A stretch of DNA of 64,000 bases from Agrobacterium cucumeris (GCF_030036535.1 NZ_CP080390.1:138279-202278), one strand, 5' to 3'. Counted from the first letter of the stretch, positions 36,450 to 45,703 are shown. Numbers and translations: made by a program. Notes: generated from the letters alone by a model not told the origin.

Positions 36450-36614
36450 ATGACGATCGAACAGCACATCGAAGAACTGCGGGCCGAGCTGAACAACGCA
36501 TGCGACGCGGCCGAGCGCCGCCAGATCGAGGGCGAGCTTGAACTTGCACGGGCCGAGCTCGCCGTGCAACTGGCCGAGCAGGTCGGCACCATCAAGGCCG
36601 AGCCGCCCTTCTGA
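36450..36614 (+). CDS. very small coiled-coil protein, unknown function
   Basis: 54 residues from ATG 36450 to the stop at 36614, with AAGGAGA (36436-36442) upstream. The protein (MTIEQHIEELRAELNNACDA, then ERRQIEGELELARAEL) is almost entirely charged heptad-like helix, so a coiled-coil dimer is likely. No family recognised. Its leader (about 36342-36394) is clearly related to the leader of the 104-residue gene at 41995. Confidence 0.65.
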   Translation: MTIEQHIEELRAELNNACDAAERRQIEGELELARAELAVQLAEQVGTIKAEPPF

Positions 36615-36633
36615 GGCGGCTTCTCTTCTCATT

Positions 36634-36705
36634 TCAGAGCCGAGCTTCGTCGGCGATCACCGTCTCCGATTCCAGCGCTTTCCGCCCGAGGAACAACCGC
36701 GCCAT
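36634..36705 (-). CDS. possible 23-residue microprotein
   Basis: On the minus strand AAAGGAGAG lies seven bases before ATG 36705, which opens a 23-codon frame starting MARLFLGRKALESETV and ending ADEARL. The strong ribosome site is the only real support. It converges on the 54-residue gene. It may be a true microprotein or chance. Confidence 0.25.
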   Translation of the reverse strand: MARLFLGRKALESETVIADEARL

Positions 36706-36937
36706 CGCATCTCTCCTTTCGACACAGCTGTCATCTACGTCAGGGGATGTTGCAGTCCTCGCGTCACGCCGCAACCTTGCGCCACCAGAATTTTCCCCAC
36801 CGCATGCGGCTCCTCGCCCAGTCAAAATTCAGGCGGCTCCAGGTTCTCCGCTCGCGCTTCGACCGTTCCGGTGCGGCCCTCCTCCGAGGTCTGCTTTCGA
36901 TCCCCGCGATATCAGCAATTCGAAAGGAGAACCTACC

Positions 36938-37111
36938 ATGCAACAACTCGCAAAGTTCCTTGCAGCCACCGGCCGCCGGCTCGGTAATCTCGGGAGAGTG
37001 ATCTGTCACTTCTTCCGCAAGGGAAAGCTCGGGCTGAAGCTCGCGATCAAGATTCCGTTCTTCGTCGAGATCGAGCTCAACTTCGAGACCGACTGGAATA
37101 GGCGCGAATGA
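36938..37111 (+). CDS. small basic/amphipathic protein, unknown function
   Basis: 57 residues from ATG 36938 (AAAGGAG eight bases upstream) to TGA 37109-37111. It reads MQQLAKFLAATGRRLGNLGR, a basic middle FRKGKLGLKLAIK, then IPFFVEIELNFETDW. The basic amphipathic profile suggests membrane-surface or nucleic-acid contact; there is no true transmembrane helix. It has a long leader whose start (36789-36810) resembles that of the 41995 gene, and a terminator follows at once, so it is a single-gene unit. Confidence 0.65.
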   Translation: MQQLAKFLAATGRRLGNLGRVICHFFRKGKLGLKLAIKIPFFVEIELNFETDWNRRE

Positions 37112-37119
37112 CGCGCCAT

Positions 37120-37143
37120 GGCCGCCCTCGGCGGCCCTTTTCC
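37120..37143 (+). terminator. rho-independent terminator
   Basis: GGCCGCC (37120-37126), loop CTC, GGCGGCC (37130-37136), then CTTTTCC. It ends the 57-residue gene just upstream and also lies close to the 3' end of the convergent WGR gene. Confidence 0.75.
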
Positions 37144-37171
37144 TTCGTTCCGGCTCGGGCGTCATCGTTGG

Positions 37172-37438
37172 TCAGCTGAGAGGACGCTGGGCAAAAGTCC
37201 TCGGTCGATAGCCGCGAGCTCGCTTCTGCCGCGTCAGGTCGAGGAACAGTCTGACCGCTTCTTCCTCCCGCCCGAAATGGTGCACCATCATTTGTCCAGA
37301 GGTCCCGATCCGCCCCCAGCGTCGCGTCAGGCAGGTTTCCCCGAAAAGCGATATGGAAATCTGCATGGCGTAAAAGCGGGCCATGTTCTTCGCCGTGTCG
37401 GTTCGCTCGATGTAGAGCTGGTAAGGTTGCGTGACCAT
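37172..37438 (-). CDS. WGR-domain protein
   Basis: 88 residues, essentially a single WGR domain: YQLYIERTDTAKNMARFYAM, then FGETCLTRRWGRIGTSGQ and EEEAVRLFLDLTRQKRARGY. WGR domains are found in PARPs and bacterial DNA-associated proteins; stand-alone copies occur on rhizobial plasmids with unknown role, possibly DNA binding. ATG 37438 begins the domain, but no strong ribosome site precedes it; the frame stays open to 37642, so the start is uncertain. Confidence 0.8.
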   Translation of the reverse strand: MVTQPYQLYIERTDTAKNMARFYAMQISISLFGETCLTRRWGRIGTSGQMMVHHFGREEEAVRLFLDLTRQKRARGYRPRTFAQRPLS

Positions 37439-37845
37439 GTTCGCAGAGTCGCCGATCCGTGCCCGAGCGTCCAACGACAGTTTTGAATCGTTCGAGGCCA
37501 ACCGATTCATTGCGGTGATGTTTCTCAAAACCTGAGCGATTGTCTGGGCGAGTCGGCGCAGCCGCACGGCTCTAGTCGCTGTGGCTCCCGGAGCCCAGTC
37601 GGTCTCCGCGCATTCGCGTGACGATCCTCTCGCGGATGGCACAGGGCCAACCTCGCGCGATCAGTTGCAGTATCCCGAGCGCTCCGGACATGGCCGTGCA
37701 AGTCATCCGAGAGTGGATCCGACGACTTCATTCAAACTTTAATTTAATTTTCATTCTCTCTGAATAATTATTATTGCAATCAGGTTCAACTAGGCAAAGC
37801 ACCTGCGGATCAGGCACTGCAGCGCAATGAGAGAAAGTCAGAGAC
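37439..37845. other. 407-bp gap holding the third operator copy
   Basis: No gene is supported. The right part, about 37735-37780, is strongly AT-rich against its surroundings and contains the operator-like motif, so it is the likely promoter region for the binding protein/chemoreceptor block. Confidence 0.4.
37750..37772. promoter_or_regulatory. putative operator, copy 3 (TTCATTC-N5-GAATAATTATT)
   Basis: TTCATTC (37750-37756), TCTCT, GAATAATTATT (37762-37772), the same conserved halves as at 584-606 and 11907-11929. It lies 73 bases before the small ORF that leads the second binding protein/chemoreceptor block, in an AT-rich island. Confidence 0.55.
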
Positions 37846-38130
37846 ATGGCAGAAATTATCGACTTCCCCTTGGAGCGCAGCCTCAGCACCGAACAACGTG
37901 CACTGATCGACCAGATGGAAGAAGAAGGCGGCCGCTTTCTCAAGGCGACGGAGAGCCTGCTTGGCGTCCTGCGGCAAGCTGAACGTACGCAGAAGGCAAT
38001 TCTCGCCTACCAAGCCGAGATCAAAGGCCGGAGCGGAGGAACGGCGCAGGTAGCCAGTCGCGAAGCGGGCGACGGTTCCGCAGCTGGCGACTATCGCGGC
38101 AGCACTATCCGATATGCATCCGATGACTGA
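37846..38130 (+). CDS. small protein leading the chemotaxis block, unknown function
   Basis: 94 residues: MAEIIDFPLERSLSTEQRAL, a helical DQMEEEGGRFLKATESLLGV, RQAERTQKAILAYQAEI, then a Gly/Ser/Ala-rich tail. No signal peptide or membrane segment. I recognise no family. It starts 73 bases after operator copy 3 and ends 57 bases before the second binding-protein gene, so it shares its promoter. A role tied to the chemoreceptor, such as an adaptor, is possible but unsupported beyond position. Confidence 0.65.
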   Translation: MAEIIDFPLERSLSTEQRALIDQMEEEGGRFLKATESLLGVLRQAERTQKAILAYQAEIKGRSGGTAQVASREAGDGSAAGDYRGSTIRYASDD

Positions 38131-38187
38131 AGTTTTTCGAGTGGGTGACGATCGTCGCCATCGTGGCCATACGTGAGGGGACAGACC

Positions 38188-39264
38188 GTGCTTGGGTTCG
38201 CAAAACAAAAACAATATGCTCTCCTCTTGGGAGCAGCACTCCTCCTTGGCCACAGCGCAAGAGCGCAAGACATAGACTTGATGAACGGGGTGGTAGCCCG
38301 CCCTGGTGACAAGGACACAATACCCGCAGAAAAATTCAAGAAGGCGAGCCCCTGGAAAATCGGGATGAGCCACTTTGGCGTCAACGCCAACACATGGGCT
38401 GCCCAAATGGCCGCTGAATCGCAAGCCGCTGCCAAGAGTGATCCGCGCATTTCTCAGTTCGTGCTGCTCGACGCCAATCTCAGCCAGGCCAAGCAGATCG
38501 CCGATATCGATGAGCTGATCGCCCAGAAGGTCGATGCCATCATCGTGACACCGGTCTCTCCGACCTCCGCAGATGCTGGTATCGAAAAAGCGGTCAATGC
38601 CGGCATTCCCGTCATCGTCCATACGGGCCTTACCAAAACCGACAAATTCACCGTCGATATTCAAGGCGGCGGCGAGAACTTCGGAAAGGTCTCGGGAGAG
38701 TTCCTGGTCAAGGAACTCGGAGGCAAGGGCAATATCTGGGTCCTGCGCGGACTGCCGACTCATCCCGAAGACATCAACCGCTACAAGGGCCTGCTCGAAG
38801 CCATCAAGGGCACCGATATCAAGATCGTGGCCGAAGATGCCGGTCTCTGGTCGTATGATTACGGCCACAAGGTTTGCGAGACCTTCTATCTCGAAAACCC
38901 GAAGGTCGACGGCATCTGGTCATCGGGCGCCGACATGAGCCGCGCCTGCATGGATGTCTTCCAGCAATATGGCGCGAAGGTTCCGCCGATCACCGGTGAG
39001 GTGAACAACGGATTTCTCCAGAAATGGATCGACAGCGGGGTTGATGCCATCGCCACCGAATACGGGCCGGAACAAGGGGCCGCAGCTGTTCGCGCTGCCG
39101 TCGCGCTGCTCGATGGCAAAGCCATTCACAAACGCTATGTCTATGAGCCCGACGGCTGGGACATCCAGAAGGCAAAGGCGAATTACCGCGCTGACCTGTC
39201 GGAGAAGTTCTGGATGCCAAGCAGCCTGACCGACACCGATCTTAAGGCCCTGTACGGCAAGTAA
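38188..39264 (+). CDS. orphan ABC-type periplasmic binding protein (copy 2)
   Basis: 358 residues, a close paralogue of the binding protein at 803-1876; by eye well over half of aligned positions agree, with shared blocks FGVNANTW, LIAQKVDAIIV, IPVIVHTG, GIWSSGADM and RAAVALL. GTG 38188 follows GAGGGG by seven bases and gives a clean signal peptide (QKQYALLLGAALLLGHSARA, then QDIDL); the upstream GTG at 38173 is less likely. No ATPase or permease lies nearby. Next comes a chemoreceptor, so this protein may present ligand to that receptor, or deliver it to the transporter encoded 35 kb away. Ligand presumably the same or similar. Confidence 0.9.
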   Translation: MLGFAKQKQYALLLGAALLLGHSARAQDIDLMNGVVARPGDKDTIPAEKFKKASPWKIGMSHFGVNANTWAAQMAAESQAAAKSDPRISQFVLLDANLSQAKQIADIDELIAQKVDAIIVTPVSPTSADAGIEKAVNAGIPVIVHTGLTKTDKFTVDIQGGGENFGKVSGEFLVKELGGKGNIWVLRGLPTHPEDINRYKGLLEAIKGTDIKIVAEDAGLWSYDYGHKVCETFYLENPKVDGIWSSGADMSRACMDVFQQYGAKVPPITGEVNNGFLQKWIDSGVDAIATEYGPEQGAAAVRAAVALLDGKAIHKRYVYEPDGWDIQKAKANYRADLSEKFWMPSSLTDTDLKALYGK

Positions 39265-39402
39265 GACAAATGCCTGCCCCGCGTTACCGCGGCTCGATGA
39301 ACGTCAGAAGTCGATGTCATCACGAAACTATTCGAACCACCCCAGCGAGCGTGGCGTGATCAAAGCGCCCACTGTCGCCCCGAATCCAAGGAGCCGTCTT
39401 CG

Positions 39403-41712
39403 ATGACACCAGCAACAGCGAAATCCAACGACCGACGTAATTTCGGGATCGCCGGACGCTTGACGGCGGCATTTGTCGGCATTGCTGCCCTCGCCGCCAT
39501 CGCCGGCGCCTCCTCGTCCTGGTATTCGATGAAAAGTTCCGGCATCGTCAAGGAACTCGGCGATCGAACCCTCCCAACCGTCACCGAATCCCTCGCCTTC
39601 GCGCAAGAAAGCGCCATCCTTCTCGCAGAGGCGCCCAATCTCGTCTATGAGCCGGATCTCGCTTCGCTCGACGCAAGTTCGAAGCGCCTGGAAGCCATCC
39701 TCGCCGGTCAAAGCGGTCGACTGACGGCTTTGCGCGACCTTGGCGTGGCGCCGGAACTGCTCGATTCGGTCGAGAAGACGAGCCAAAGCCTCGAACCAAA
39801 GCTCAATCAGCTGACAGCCATATCTTCCGACCGGATCAAGGCGAAATTCCGCATGCAGGAGGGCGTGGCTCGCGCTCTGTCCCGTTACAAGTCCCTGGCG
39901 TCAATGCTCCGCAACGCGCAGGTCGGAGCGGTGGACAGCAGTATCGAGCGATCGCGTGCCCTGACCGATCTCCAGATGGCGGCCGCCGAGATATCGACAC
40001 TGATATCGGCGATACCGGATGCGTCAGACACCGAACTGGCCGCAGTCAAGGATCAATATGATGCGACTGGCAAGGAGATTGACAGCATCCTCGCGCGGCT
40101 GAAAGCTTCAGGCGGTAGTGCTGCGATGCAACAGCTTGTCACGGCTCTCCAGAATGAGGGTGGAGGTCCTGAAGGCCTGTTTGCGCTTCGATCCGCCCAG
40201 GCCAAGGTCAACGGTCAGATCGCAGATATGCTGAATGATCTGACGGTGACCTCCATCATCCTTGGCGTCGACGTCAAATTGATCGCGGCGAAGGAAAAGC
40301 AGGCCGCCCGAAATGCTGCGGAATTGTCTCGGGGGATGACCCAGCAGACTGTCGCCGTCAATGCGGCAACGAGCTTTCTGGTGATTGCAGCCGCGCTTGC
40401 CGCCCTGTTCTACGTCCGGCGTTTCGTGACGCGGCGGCTGATCAGGCTTGCGACGGTCATGGGCCGTATCGCCTCCGGTGATCATTCCACTCAGGTTCCC
40501 ATGTCCGGTCGCGACGAGATAACGGACATGGCCGGCGCTGTCGAAGTGTTCCGCGCCAATGCGGTCGCCAATATTCGCCTCGAGCAGGAAGCGGAAGAAC
40601 AGCGAAACCTGACGGAAGACGATCGTCGCCGTAAGGCTGAAAGCGATCGCCTCCGGGCAGAAGCCATGGCCCAAGCCACCCAAGGTCTCGGCAAAGGGCT
40701 CAAGCACCTTTCTGCGGGTGATTTGACGTTCCGTCTCTCCGAGCCCTTCGCGGATGAATTCGAGACGCTGCGCGCCGATTTCAATGGCGCGGCCGGCCAG
40801 CTTGCCGAGACGCTGCGCTCCGTCGCCGACGCGGCCAACGCCATCGATAGCGGCAGCCGCGAGGTTAGCATCAGCGCCGATGATCTCTCCAAGCGCACCG
40901 AGCAGCAGGCCGCGTCGCTGGAAGAAACGGCGGCGGCGCTCGACCAGATCACCGTGAATGTCGCCAATTCTTCCAAGCGGGCCGACGAAGCCCGCAGGAT
41001 CGCCGCCCAGGCCAATACCAGTGCCTCCCAATCCGGCCAAGTGGTGGCGAGTGCTGTCGACGCCATGGAGAAGATCGAGCAATCGTCGAAGCAGGTCTCC
41101 AACATCATCGGCGTCATCGACGAAATCGCGTTCCAGACCAATCTACTTGCGCTCAATGCCGGCGTCGAAGCGGCCCGTGCCGGCGAGGCCGGCAAAGGCT
41201 TCGCGGTTGTTGCACAGGAAGTGCGTGAACTCGCGCAACGCTCCGCCAAGGCCGCCAGAGAGATCAAGGAGCTGATCCGCAACTCCTCCGTCGAGGTGGA
41301 GAATGGCGTGAAGCTCGTCAGCGAGACCGGGACTGCCCTGAAAACCATCGAGGGCTACATCGTCACCGTCAACCAGCATATGGACTCGATCGCGACATCG
41401 GCCCGGGAACAATCGGTCGGTCTCGCGGAGGTGAATACCGCCGTCAACCAGATGGATCAGGTCACGCAGCAGAATGCGGCCATGGTCGAGGAGAGCAATG
41501 CGGCGAGCGCGACCCTTGCCGGTGAAGCAGGACGGCTTCGCGACCTGATCAGCCAGTTCCAGTTTGGCGAAGCCATGCGCCGGCCGGCGTCCCTCACCGA
41601 GGCGAGCCCATCCAGCCGGCCGGTCGCATCGCCCGCGCGCCGGATCGTCGGCGCCGTCGCCAAGGCCTTTTCCGGCAACGCCGCCGTCAAGCAGACCTGG
41701 GAAGAGTTCTGA
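39403..41712 (+). CDS. methyl-accepting chemotaxis protein (receptor 2) with C-terminal TWEEF
   Basis: 769 residues. Membrane segments lie at about 18-40 and 317-340, enclosing a periplasmic helical sensor region; then HAMP, signalling helices and the tip [18 protein letters not shown] near 576-593. The protein ends KQTWEEF, matching the NWETF-type pentapeptide that tethers CheR and CheB, which receptor 1 lacks. AAGGAG lies nine bases before ATG 39403. It follows the orphan binding protein by 138 bases with no clear terminator, so they are probably cotranscribed. It would signal to the chromosomal Che system, since no che genes are in the window. Confidence 0.93.
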   Translation: MTPATAKSNDRRNFGIAGRLTAAFVGIAALAAIAGASSSWYSMKSSGIVKELGDRTLPTVTESLAFAQESAILLAEAPNLVYEPDLASLDASSKRLEAILAGQSGRLTALRDLGVAPELLDSVEKTSQSLEPKLNQLTAISSDRIKAKFRMQEGVARALSRYKSLASMLRNAQVGAVDSSIERSRALTDLQMAAAEISTLISAIPDASDTELAAVKDQYDATGKEIDSILARLKASGGSAAMQQLVTALQNEGGGPEGLFALRSAQAKVNGQIADMLNDLTVTSIILGVDVKLIAAKEKQAARNAAELSRGMTQQTVAVNAATSFLVIAAALAALFYVRRFVTRRLIRLATVMGRIASGDHSTQVPMSGRDEITDMAGAVEVFRANAVANIRLEQEAEEQRNLTEDDRRRKAESDRLRAEAMAQATQGLGKGLKHLSAGDLTFRLSEPFADEFETLRADFNGAAGQLAETLRSVADAANAIDSGSREVSISADDLSKRTEQQAASLEETAAALDQITVNVANSSKRADEARRIAAQANTSASQSGQVVASAVDAMEKIEQSSKQVSNIIGVIDEIAFQTNLLALNAGVEAARAGEAGKGFAVVAQEVRELAQRSAKAAREIKELIRNSSVEVENGVKLVSETGTALKTIEGYIVTVNQHMDSIATSAREQSVGLAEVNTAVNQMDQVTQQNAAMVEESNAASATLAGEAGRLRDLISQFQFGEAMRRPASLTEASPSSRPVASPARRIVGAVAKAFSGNAAVKQTWEEF

Positions 41713-41994
41713 GCGGAGCTGAAGGTGCACTGACTGAAGGTCTTTTGGCCATCAGAGCTGGCAAGCGGTCGCGTCCTTTTCAGGACGCGGTCCTATCTCT
41801 CTCTGACGTCCTATCTTGCACCCGCCGTTCCGGCGTCAATGACATCGCGGCCCCTCCAATTTTCCCCGCACCGCAAGCGGCACAGAGAAAGTCGGTTCCT
41901 CCGCTCGCCGCACGGCGGCCGCGTTCAGCGGTCCCTGACCCCTCACGGACTTCGGTGCGGACACTTTTCGCCAGAAAACGAAAAGGAGACCCTG

Positions 41995-42309
41995 ATGACA
42001 CAGCATCACATCACACAGCCGGTTAGCGAAGAGCGGAAACTTGCGGATCAGCAGCCGACCGGGCTTGAACATCTGCGCAGCAGTTTCGATGCTGAAGTGC
42101 ACCTTCCCGCCGATATCTCGCGCGAGTTTCTGTCTGCGGCGCTGCTTTGGGCCATCGACAACAAGGTCGATTTCGGTTTGTTCCACGAGCCCGGAAAGAT
42201 CATCATCGCGCACTTCGGTGGTGATGAGATCTACCTCCCCTCCCGGTGGTCCGACAAACGATGGCACATCGGCCTTGAGGACAAGGAGCCTTTCGACCCG
42301 GGCGATTGA
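41995..42309 (+). CDS. small acidic plasmid protein, unknown function
   Basis: 104 residues from ATG 41995 with AAAAGGAGA five bases upstream. The N-terminal 20 residues are polar; the core reads LHSF-like (here LRSSFDAEVHLPADISREFL) followed by ALLWAIDNKVDFGLFHEPGK and HFGGDEIYLPSRW. Soluble; no family I can name. Its roughly 280-base leader contains a hairpin at 41771-41788 and stretches related to the leaders of the small genes at 36450 and 36938. A 13-bp terminator follows, so it is a single-gene unit. Confidence 0.7.
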   Translation: MTQHHITQPVSEERKLADQQPTGLEHLRSSFDAEVHLPADISREFLSAALLWAIDNKVDFGLFHEPGKIIIAHFGGDEIYLPSRWSDKRWHIGLEDKEPFDPGD

Positions 42310-42314
42310 AGCCC

Positions 42315-42350
42315 AGACCAGAGGCGGCTTACCGCCTCTGGTCTTTGCCT
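42315..42350 (+). terminator. rho-independent terminator, 13-bp perfect stem
   Basis: AGACCAGAGGCGG (42315-42327), loop CTTA, CCGCCTCTGGTCT (42332-42344), then TTGCCTTT. It may also serve the convergent nuclease gene from the other side. Confidence 0.85.
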
Positions 42351-42445
42351 TTCGCTTGAGCCGTTCCTGCCGGATCGACCAGCCGAGCCGGCTATGATCC
42401 CAAGCCCCATCTCTCTCTCCTGACAGCGGACGATGATGATGGTTG

Positions 42446-43045
42446 TCATTTCCCCTGGCACCAGCCATGTCGCGCGCCATCCCATGGCCGGGCAAGGCCT
42501 TCCTTGATCAAAACATCGCCCAGAGAATTGCCCGCACGCGATACGGTTCGAAGTTTACGTCCATACTTGTCCTCGTCGCGGAAGCCGGCCGACAGCGAAA
42601 ACTTTCCGGCGTTGAGCAGCGTTAGTAGTCGCGACTTTGCCGCTTCACCTTTGATCCGTTCAGCTTCGCAGCGGGGCGGGCTGAGTTCGGGCGTATCGAT
42701 GTCGGCGATGCGGATTTTCTTGCCCTCGAACCAGAAGGTGTCGCCGTCGACGACGCAGTTCGTGCGATGGCTGTCGCCGCAGATCACGAACGACGCCGAT
42801 TGGCTGTCTTGCGCAGGCGCTTTGACGAAAGCCGCAGCGATGTCGAGATGGCCATTGCGATCAAGATAGAGCCAGCCCGCGGCGCCGATCACCACGGCCC
42901 AGACAATCGCGGTCGGAAAGCCTCGGCCGCGATCGTGACCATGACGACGCGGCGTCGATCGCGAGTCATTAATGCCGGGACGGTCGTTGGCGACCTTCCG
43001 ATTTTTCCTGAACGGGATGACGTTCTTTTGCGCCAAGCTTTTCAT
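42446..43045 (-). CDS. membrane-anchored thermonuclease-like (SNase) protein
   Basis: 199 residues. A basic N-terminus, one membrane segment at about 45-62 (TAIVWAVVIGAAGWLYL), then an SNase-like domain: VVDGDTFWFEGKKIRIADID, TPELSPPRCEAE, KSRLLTLLNAG and DKYGRKLRTV, with the usual Asp, Arg and Glu positions. It probably acts in the periplasm on DNA. The start overlaps the traG stop by four bases (ATGA), so it is the last gene of the traCDG unit. Nuclease genes in this place are known on related rhizobial plasmids, but a role in transfer is not established. Confidence 0.85.
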   Translation of the reverse strand: MKSLAQKNVIPFRKNRKVANDRPGINDSRSTPRRHGHDRGRGFPTAIVWAVVIGAAGWLYLDRNGHLDIAAAFVKAPAQDSQSASFVICGDSHRTNCVVDGDTFWFEGKKIRIADIDTPELSPPRCEAERIKGEAAKSRLLTLLNAGKFSLSAGFRDEDKYGRKLRTVSRAGNSLGDVLIKEGLARPWDGARHGWCQGK

Positions 43046-45045
43046 TCCTCTTCGGCGGCAGAGGTTACAGCCGGTTTGGTTTCATAGGCGTTTACCGCAG
43101 ACGCCGAATTCGAACCTTCCTTCTCCCTTCCGCCCATCGAATGAAACCGGTTCTCGCCGACGCAGGCTCTCATATCGTTGCGCCGGAACCAGATGGCGCG
43201 CCCGCATCTGAGCGGTGCATTGCCGGCCGTGAACACGATCTGCTCGTCGGCCCGCATGCGCAGAACCTCATGCGGCTGGATAAGCGGTCTGGCGGCAAGC
43301 TGCTTCGAGCGTGTTCGCGATGATCCCCTTGCCTGGGAACTGCGGCTGACCTGGTCGATCTCGACCGTGGTCATGCCGCAACGTTTCGAGATGTAGTCGG
43401 CGGTCTCGGGATCGTTAATTGCGGCGAACGAGATCCAGCTGGCACTCTCGAACCACTTGCTTGCCGCGTCGCGGCCGCCATAGGTTTCGCGCATCTGGCC
43501 GATCGACTGATAGATCATCGTCAGCGTGATTCCGTATTTGCGGCCGGCGTCGCGCGCAGTCTCGAGGATCCGCATGTAACCGAGGCGGGCGACCTCATCG
43601 AGAAGAAACAGCGCGCGCCCTTCAAGCTTTCCGTCGCGATTATAGATCGCGTTGAGAAGCGAGCCGATGACGACACGCGCAAGACCGGAATGAGTCTCCA
43701 ACGTCTTGAGGTCGATGTTGATGAAGACGTCGGTATTTCCCGCGGCGATGTCGCTGGTCGAGAATTTCCGTCCGGACACCAGGGCGGCATAATTCGGATA
43801 GGAAAGCCAATGCGTTTCCTTGACCGCATTGGCATAGACGCCGGAGAAGGTTTCCGGCGTCATATTGACGAAGGCAGCGACGTTCTCCTTCACGAAATCC
43901 GAACCCGAATTGTCGTAGATGTCCTGCAGGCGCTTGCGCAAGGTCGGTTCCGGCTCCGACAGGTTCATGCGCACCCGGCGAAGCGTCTGGTCCTTCTCGT
44001 CCATGTGACCGGACAGGCAGACATCGGCGATGAGCGCGGTGAGCAACTGCAGGGCTGACGCGCGAAAGAAGTCGTCACGGACACCGCGCGCGCCGCCGCT
44101 GTCGCTCATGATCCACGATGCGACAGAGGCAATATCCTCTTCCTTCGTTCCGCCGAAACGGCCGACCCAGTCCAGCACGTTGAAGCCCATGTCCGACTTC
44201 CTCGGGTCGAGGACGAACACGTCCCTTCCCGCTCCGCCGCGATGCGCGGAGACCATCGGGGCGACCTCGTTCGACGGATCGAGCACGATCAGCGTGCCGC
44301 CCCATTTGAGTGCCGTCGGGATGGTCACCGACGTCGTCTTGAAACCACCGGACCCCGCAAAGACGATCCCGTGCGACGAGCCGAATGAGCCATCGAAGCA
44401 CAGCAACGGCGACTTGCCGCCGGCGCCCCAGGTCTCCGCGCTATCGGCTCGAAATGCCAATGCCGCGACGCTGTCCTTGTCGACCCGATAGCGCTCGCCG
44501 ATGACGATGCCGCCGGAATCGGAAAACAGCTTCGCCGCCTCTGGCGGCTTCATCCAGTCGGCTTCGCCATGCAGTGCCCTCTTGCCCTGAATGCGCTTTG
44601 GCTCGGCCCTTGCGAATGCCGCATTGCCGATGAACGCAACGCGGAGTGCGAAGCAGGCACACATGAACGCTGCGCCTACTCCAATCGACGTTGCCGGATC
44701 GAGATAGGCGAAGACCGTCTTGCCGGTTGGCAGCGTCTTCGTGAAAGCGGCAAGGCGTATGGTTTCGCGGGTAGCCGCGATCAGGATCGTTCCACTGCAT
44801 CCCGCAACGACGCCCCAGCCTGCCTGCTTGATGCTGATCGCGCCGGCACTTGCGAACAAGAACACGATACCGATCGCCGCGCTGGCGACATAGGGCAGCG
44901 CGATGCCCGCACGCCCCCATGCCAAGCGTGCGGCCTCGGTCTTCCCGAAGCCGGAAATCCACTGCTCGATCCCCGTCATCCCGATGACGACCAGGATCAT
45001 CAGCGCCGCCGGCCCGACGACGAGCGCAATCCTATTGATCGTCAT
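43042..45045 (-). CDS. traG: conjugative coupling protein TraG (VirD4-type)
   Basis: 667 residues from ATG 45045. N-terminal membrane segments, then an ATPase domain with P-loop-like AGSGGFKTT (about 225-233) and Walker [12 protein letters not shown]. Coupling proteins link the relaxosome at oriT to the type IV channel built by the trb genes. The open frame extends to 45120, but [15 protein letters not shown] is the normal TraG start and overlaps the traD end by 14 bases. Order traC-traD-traG is that of Ti plasmids. Confidence 0.95.
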   Translation of the reverse strand: MTINRIALVVGPAALMILVVIGMTGIEQWISGFGKTEAARLAWGRAGIALPYVASAAIGIVFLFASAGAISIKQAGWGVVAGCSGTILIAATRETIRLAAFTKTLPTGKTVFAYLDPATSIGVGAAFMCACFALRVAFIGNAAFARAEPKRIQGKRALHGEADWMKPPEAAKLFSDSGGIVIGERYRVDKDSVAALAFRADSAETWGAGGKSPLLCFDGSFGSSHGIVFAGSGGFKTTSVTIPTALKWGGTLIVLDPSNEVAPMVSAHRGGAGRDVFVLDPRKSDMGFNVLDWVGRFGGTKEEDIASVASWIMSDSGGARGVRDDFFRASALQLLTALIADVCLSGHMDEKDQTLRRVRMNLSEPEPTLRKRLQDIYDNSGSDFVKENVAAFVNMTPETFSGVYANAVKETHWLSYPNYAALVSGRKFSTSDIAAGNTDVFINIDLKTLETHSGLARVVIGSLLNAIYNRDGKLEGRALFLLDEVARLGYMRILETARDAGRKYGITLTMIYQSIGQMRETYGGRDAASKWFESASWISFAAINDPETADYISKRCGMTTVEIDQVSRSSQARGSSRTRSKQLAARPLIQPHEVLRMRADEQIVFTAGNAPLRCGRAIWFRRNDMRACVGENRFHSMGGREKEGSNSASAVNAYETKPAVTSAAEEE

Positions 45046-45247
45046 TGCCAAAGGCCTCCGCGCCGATTGCCGTGAGCCTGGATCGCTCGCCCTCATCACC
45101 CTTGATTCGGCGGGCGACATCGATCAGCGCGCCCAGCAACAGCGCGCGCTTCTCGTAACGCAGCCCGGCCTTGACGATCAGGCCGCCGAGCTCGATCTTT
45201 TCCCGCGTTTCCTTCTTGCGGGCGTCGGATGTCATCGTCCTCGCCAT
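45032..45247 (-). CDS. traD: conjugal transfer protein TraD
   Basis: 71 residues from ATG 45247 (67 if the second ATG at 45235, which has its own GAGG, is used). It matches the small TraD of Ti-type plasmids: [20 protein letters not shown], then [20 protein letters not shown]. Unlike F-plasmid TraD it is not an ATPase; it is a small accessory protein of the relaxosome or coupling complex. It lies four bases after traC and overlaps traG. Confidence 0.9.
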   Translation of the reverse strand: MARTMTSDARKKETREKIELGGLIVKAGLRYEKRALLLGALIDVARRIKGDEGERSRLTAIGAEAFGNDDQ

Positions 45248-45251
45248 ACGC

Positions 45252-45560
45252 TCAAGCCTCGCCAGTGCTGCCCGCGCCCGCACCAGAGGAGTCCGCCGGC
45301 GTCGACGTTGCGCCGCTGCTATCGCCGGCACCCTTTTTCCCTCCGTTCGTAGCGCCCTTCCCTCCCCCTTGGCCTCCGCGAAACCGCGTCGCCACTTCCT
45401 CGAAAGCGGCCTGCAGCTCCCCTTCCTCAATCTCGATCTCGCCAAGGCCGGCCTTGAGCGCGATCCGGCCGATCCGCTCGGCTTCTCTTGTCTCGGCGAC
45501 CTTGAGCTGCTCCTGCAACTTGGCGATTTCGTCGCGGATTTTCGAGGCAGGTTTTTTCAT
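45252..45560 (-). CDS. traC: conjugal transfer protein TraC (relaxosome accessory)
   Basis: 102 residues from ATG 45560. [20 protein letters not shown] is a coiled-coil start typical of TraC/MobS-like accessory proteins; the C-terminal third is Gly/Ser/Ala-rich and probably disordered. It should help TraA act at oriT, which lies about 145 bases upstream. The frame is open to 45707 across the tra box, but that is non-coding control DNA. First gene of the minus-strand traC-traD-traG-nuclease unit. Confidence 0.9.
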   Translation of the reverse strand: MKKPASKIRDEIAKLQEQLKVAETREAERIGRIALKAGLGEIEIEEGELQAAFEEVATRFRGGQGGGKGATNGGKKGAGDSSGATSTPADSSGAGAGSTGEA

Positions 45561-45632
45561 GTCCGATCGTCTCCATGGCTGAGAAAGCTTGTCTTTCGAA
45601 GCCAGTCTTTCCGAACGGAGTGCGGAACGCAC

Positions 45633-45650
45633 TACTGTGAATCCTACAAT
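45633..45650. promoter_or_regulatory. tra box (TraR-binding site) in the traC-traA gap
   Basis: TACTGTGAATCCTACAAT. It is the exact reverse complement of the box at 63844-63861; identity extends to 20 bp (45633-45652). Position between divergent traCDG and traAFBH units matches the tra box of Ti plasmids, so TraR with autoinducer should activate both units from here. Confidence 0.8.
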
Positions 45651-45703
45651 CGCCAAGGGCGATTCTTTGGTGAATGATCCCGGCCGTTCCGAAGGAGCGG
45701 CTT

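Noticed and set aside
41771..41788. GCGTCC/GGACGC hairpin after receptor 2 as a terminator
   Set aside because: The stem is short and no T-run follows; it is mentioned only as a hairpin in the next gene's leader.
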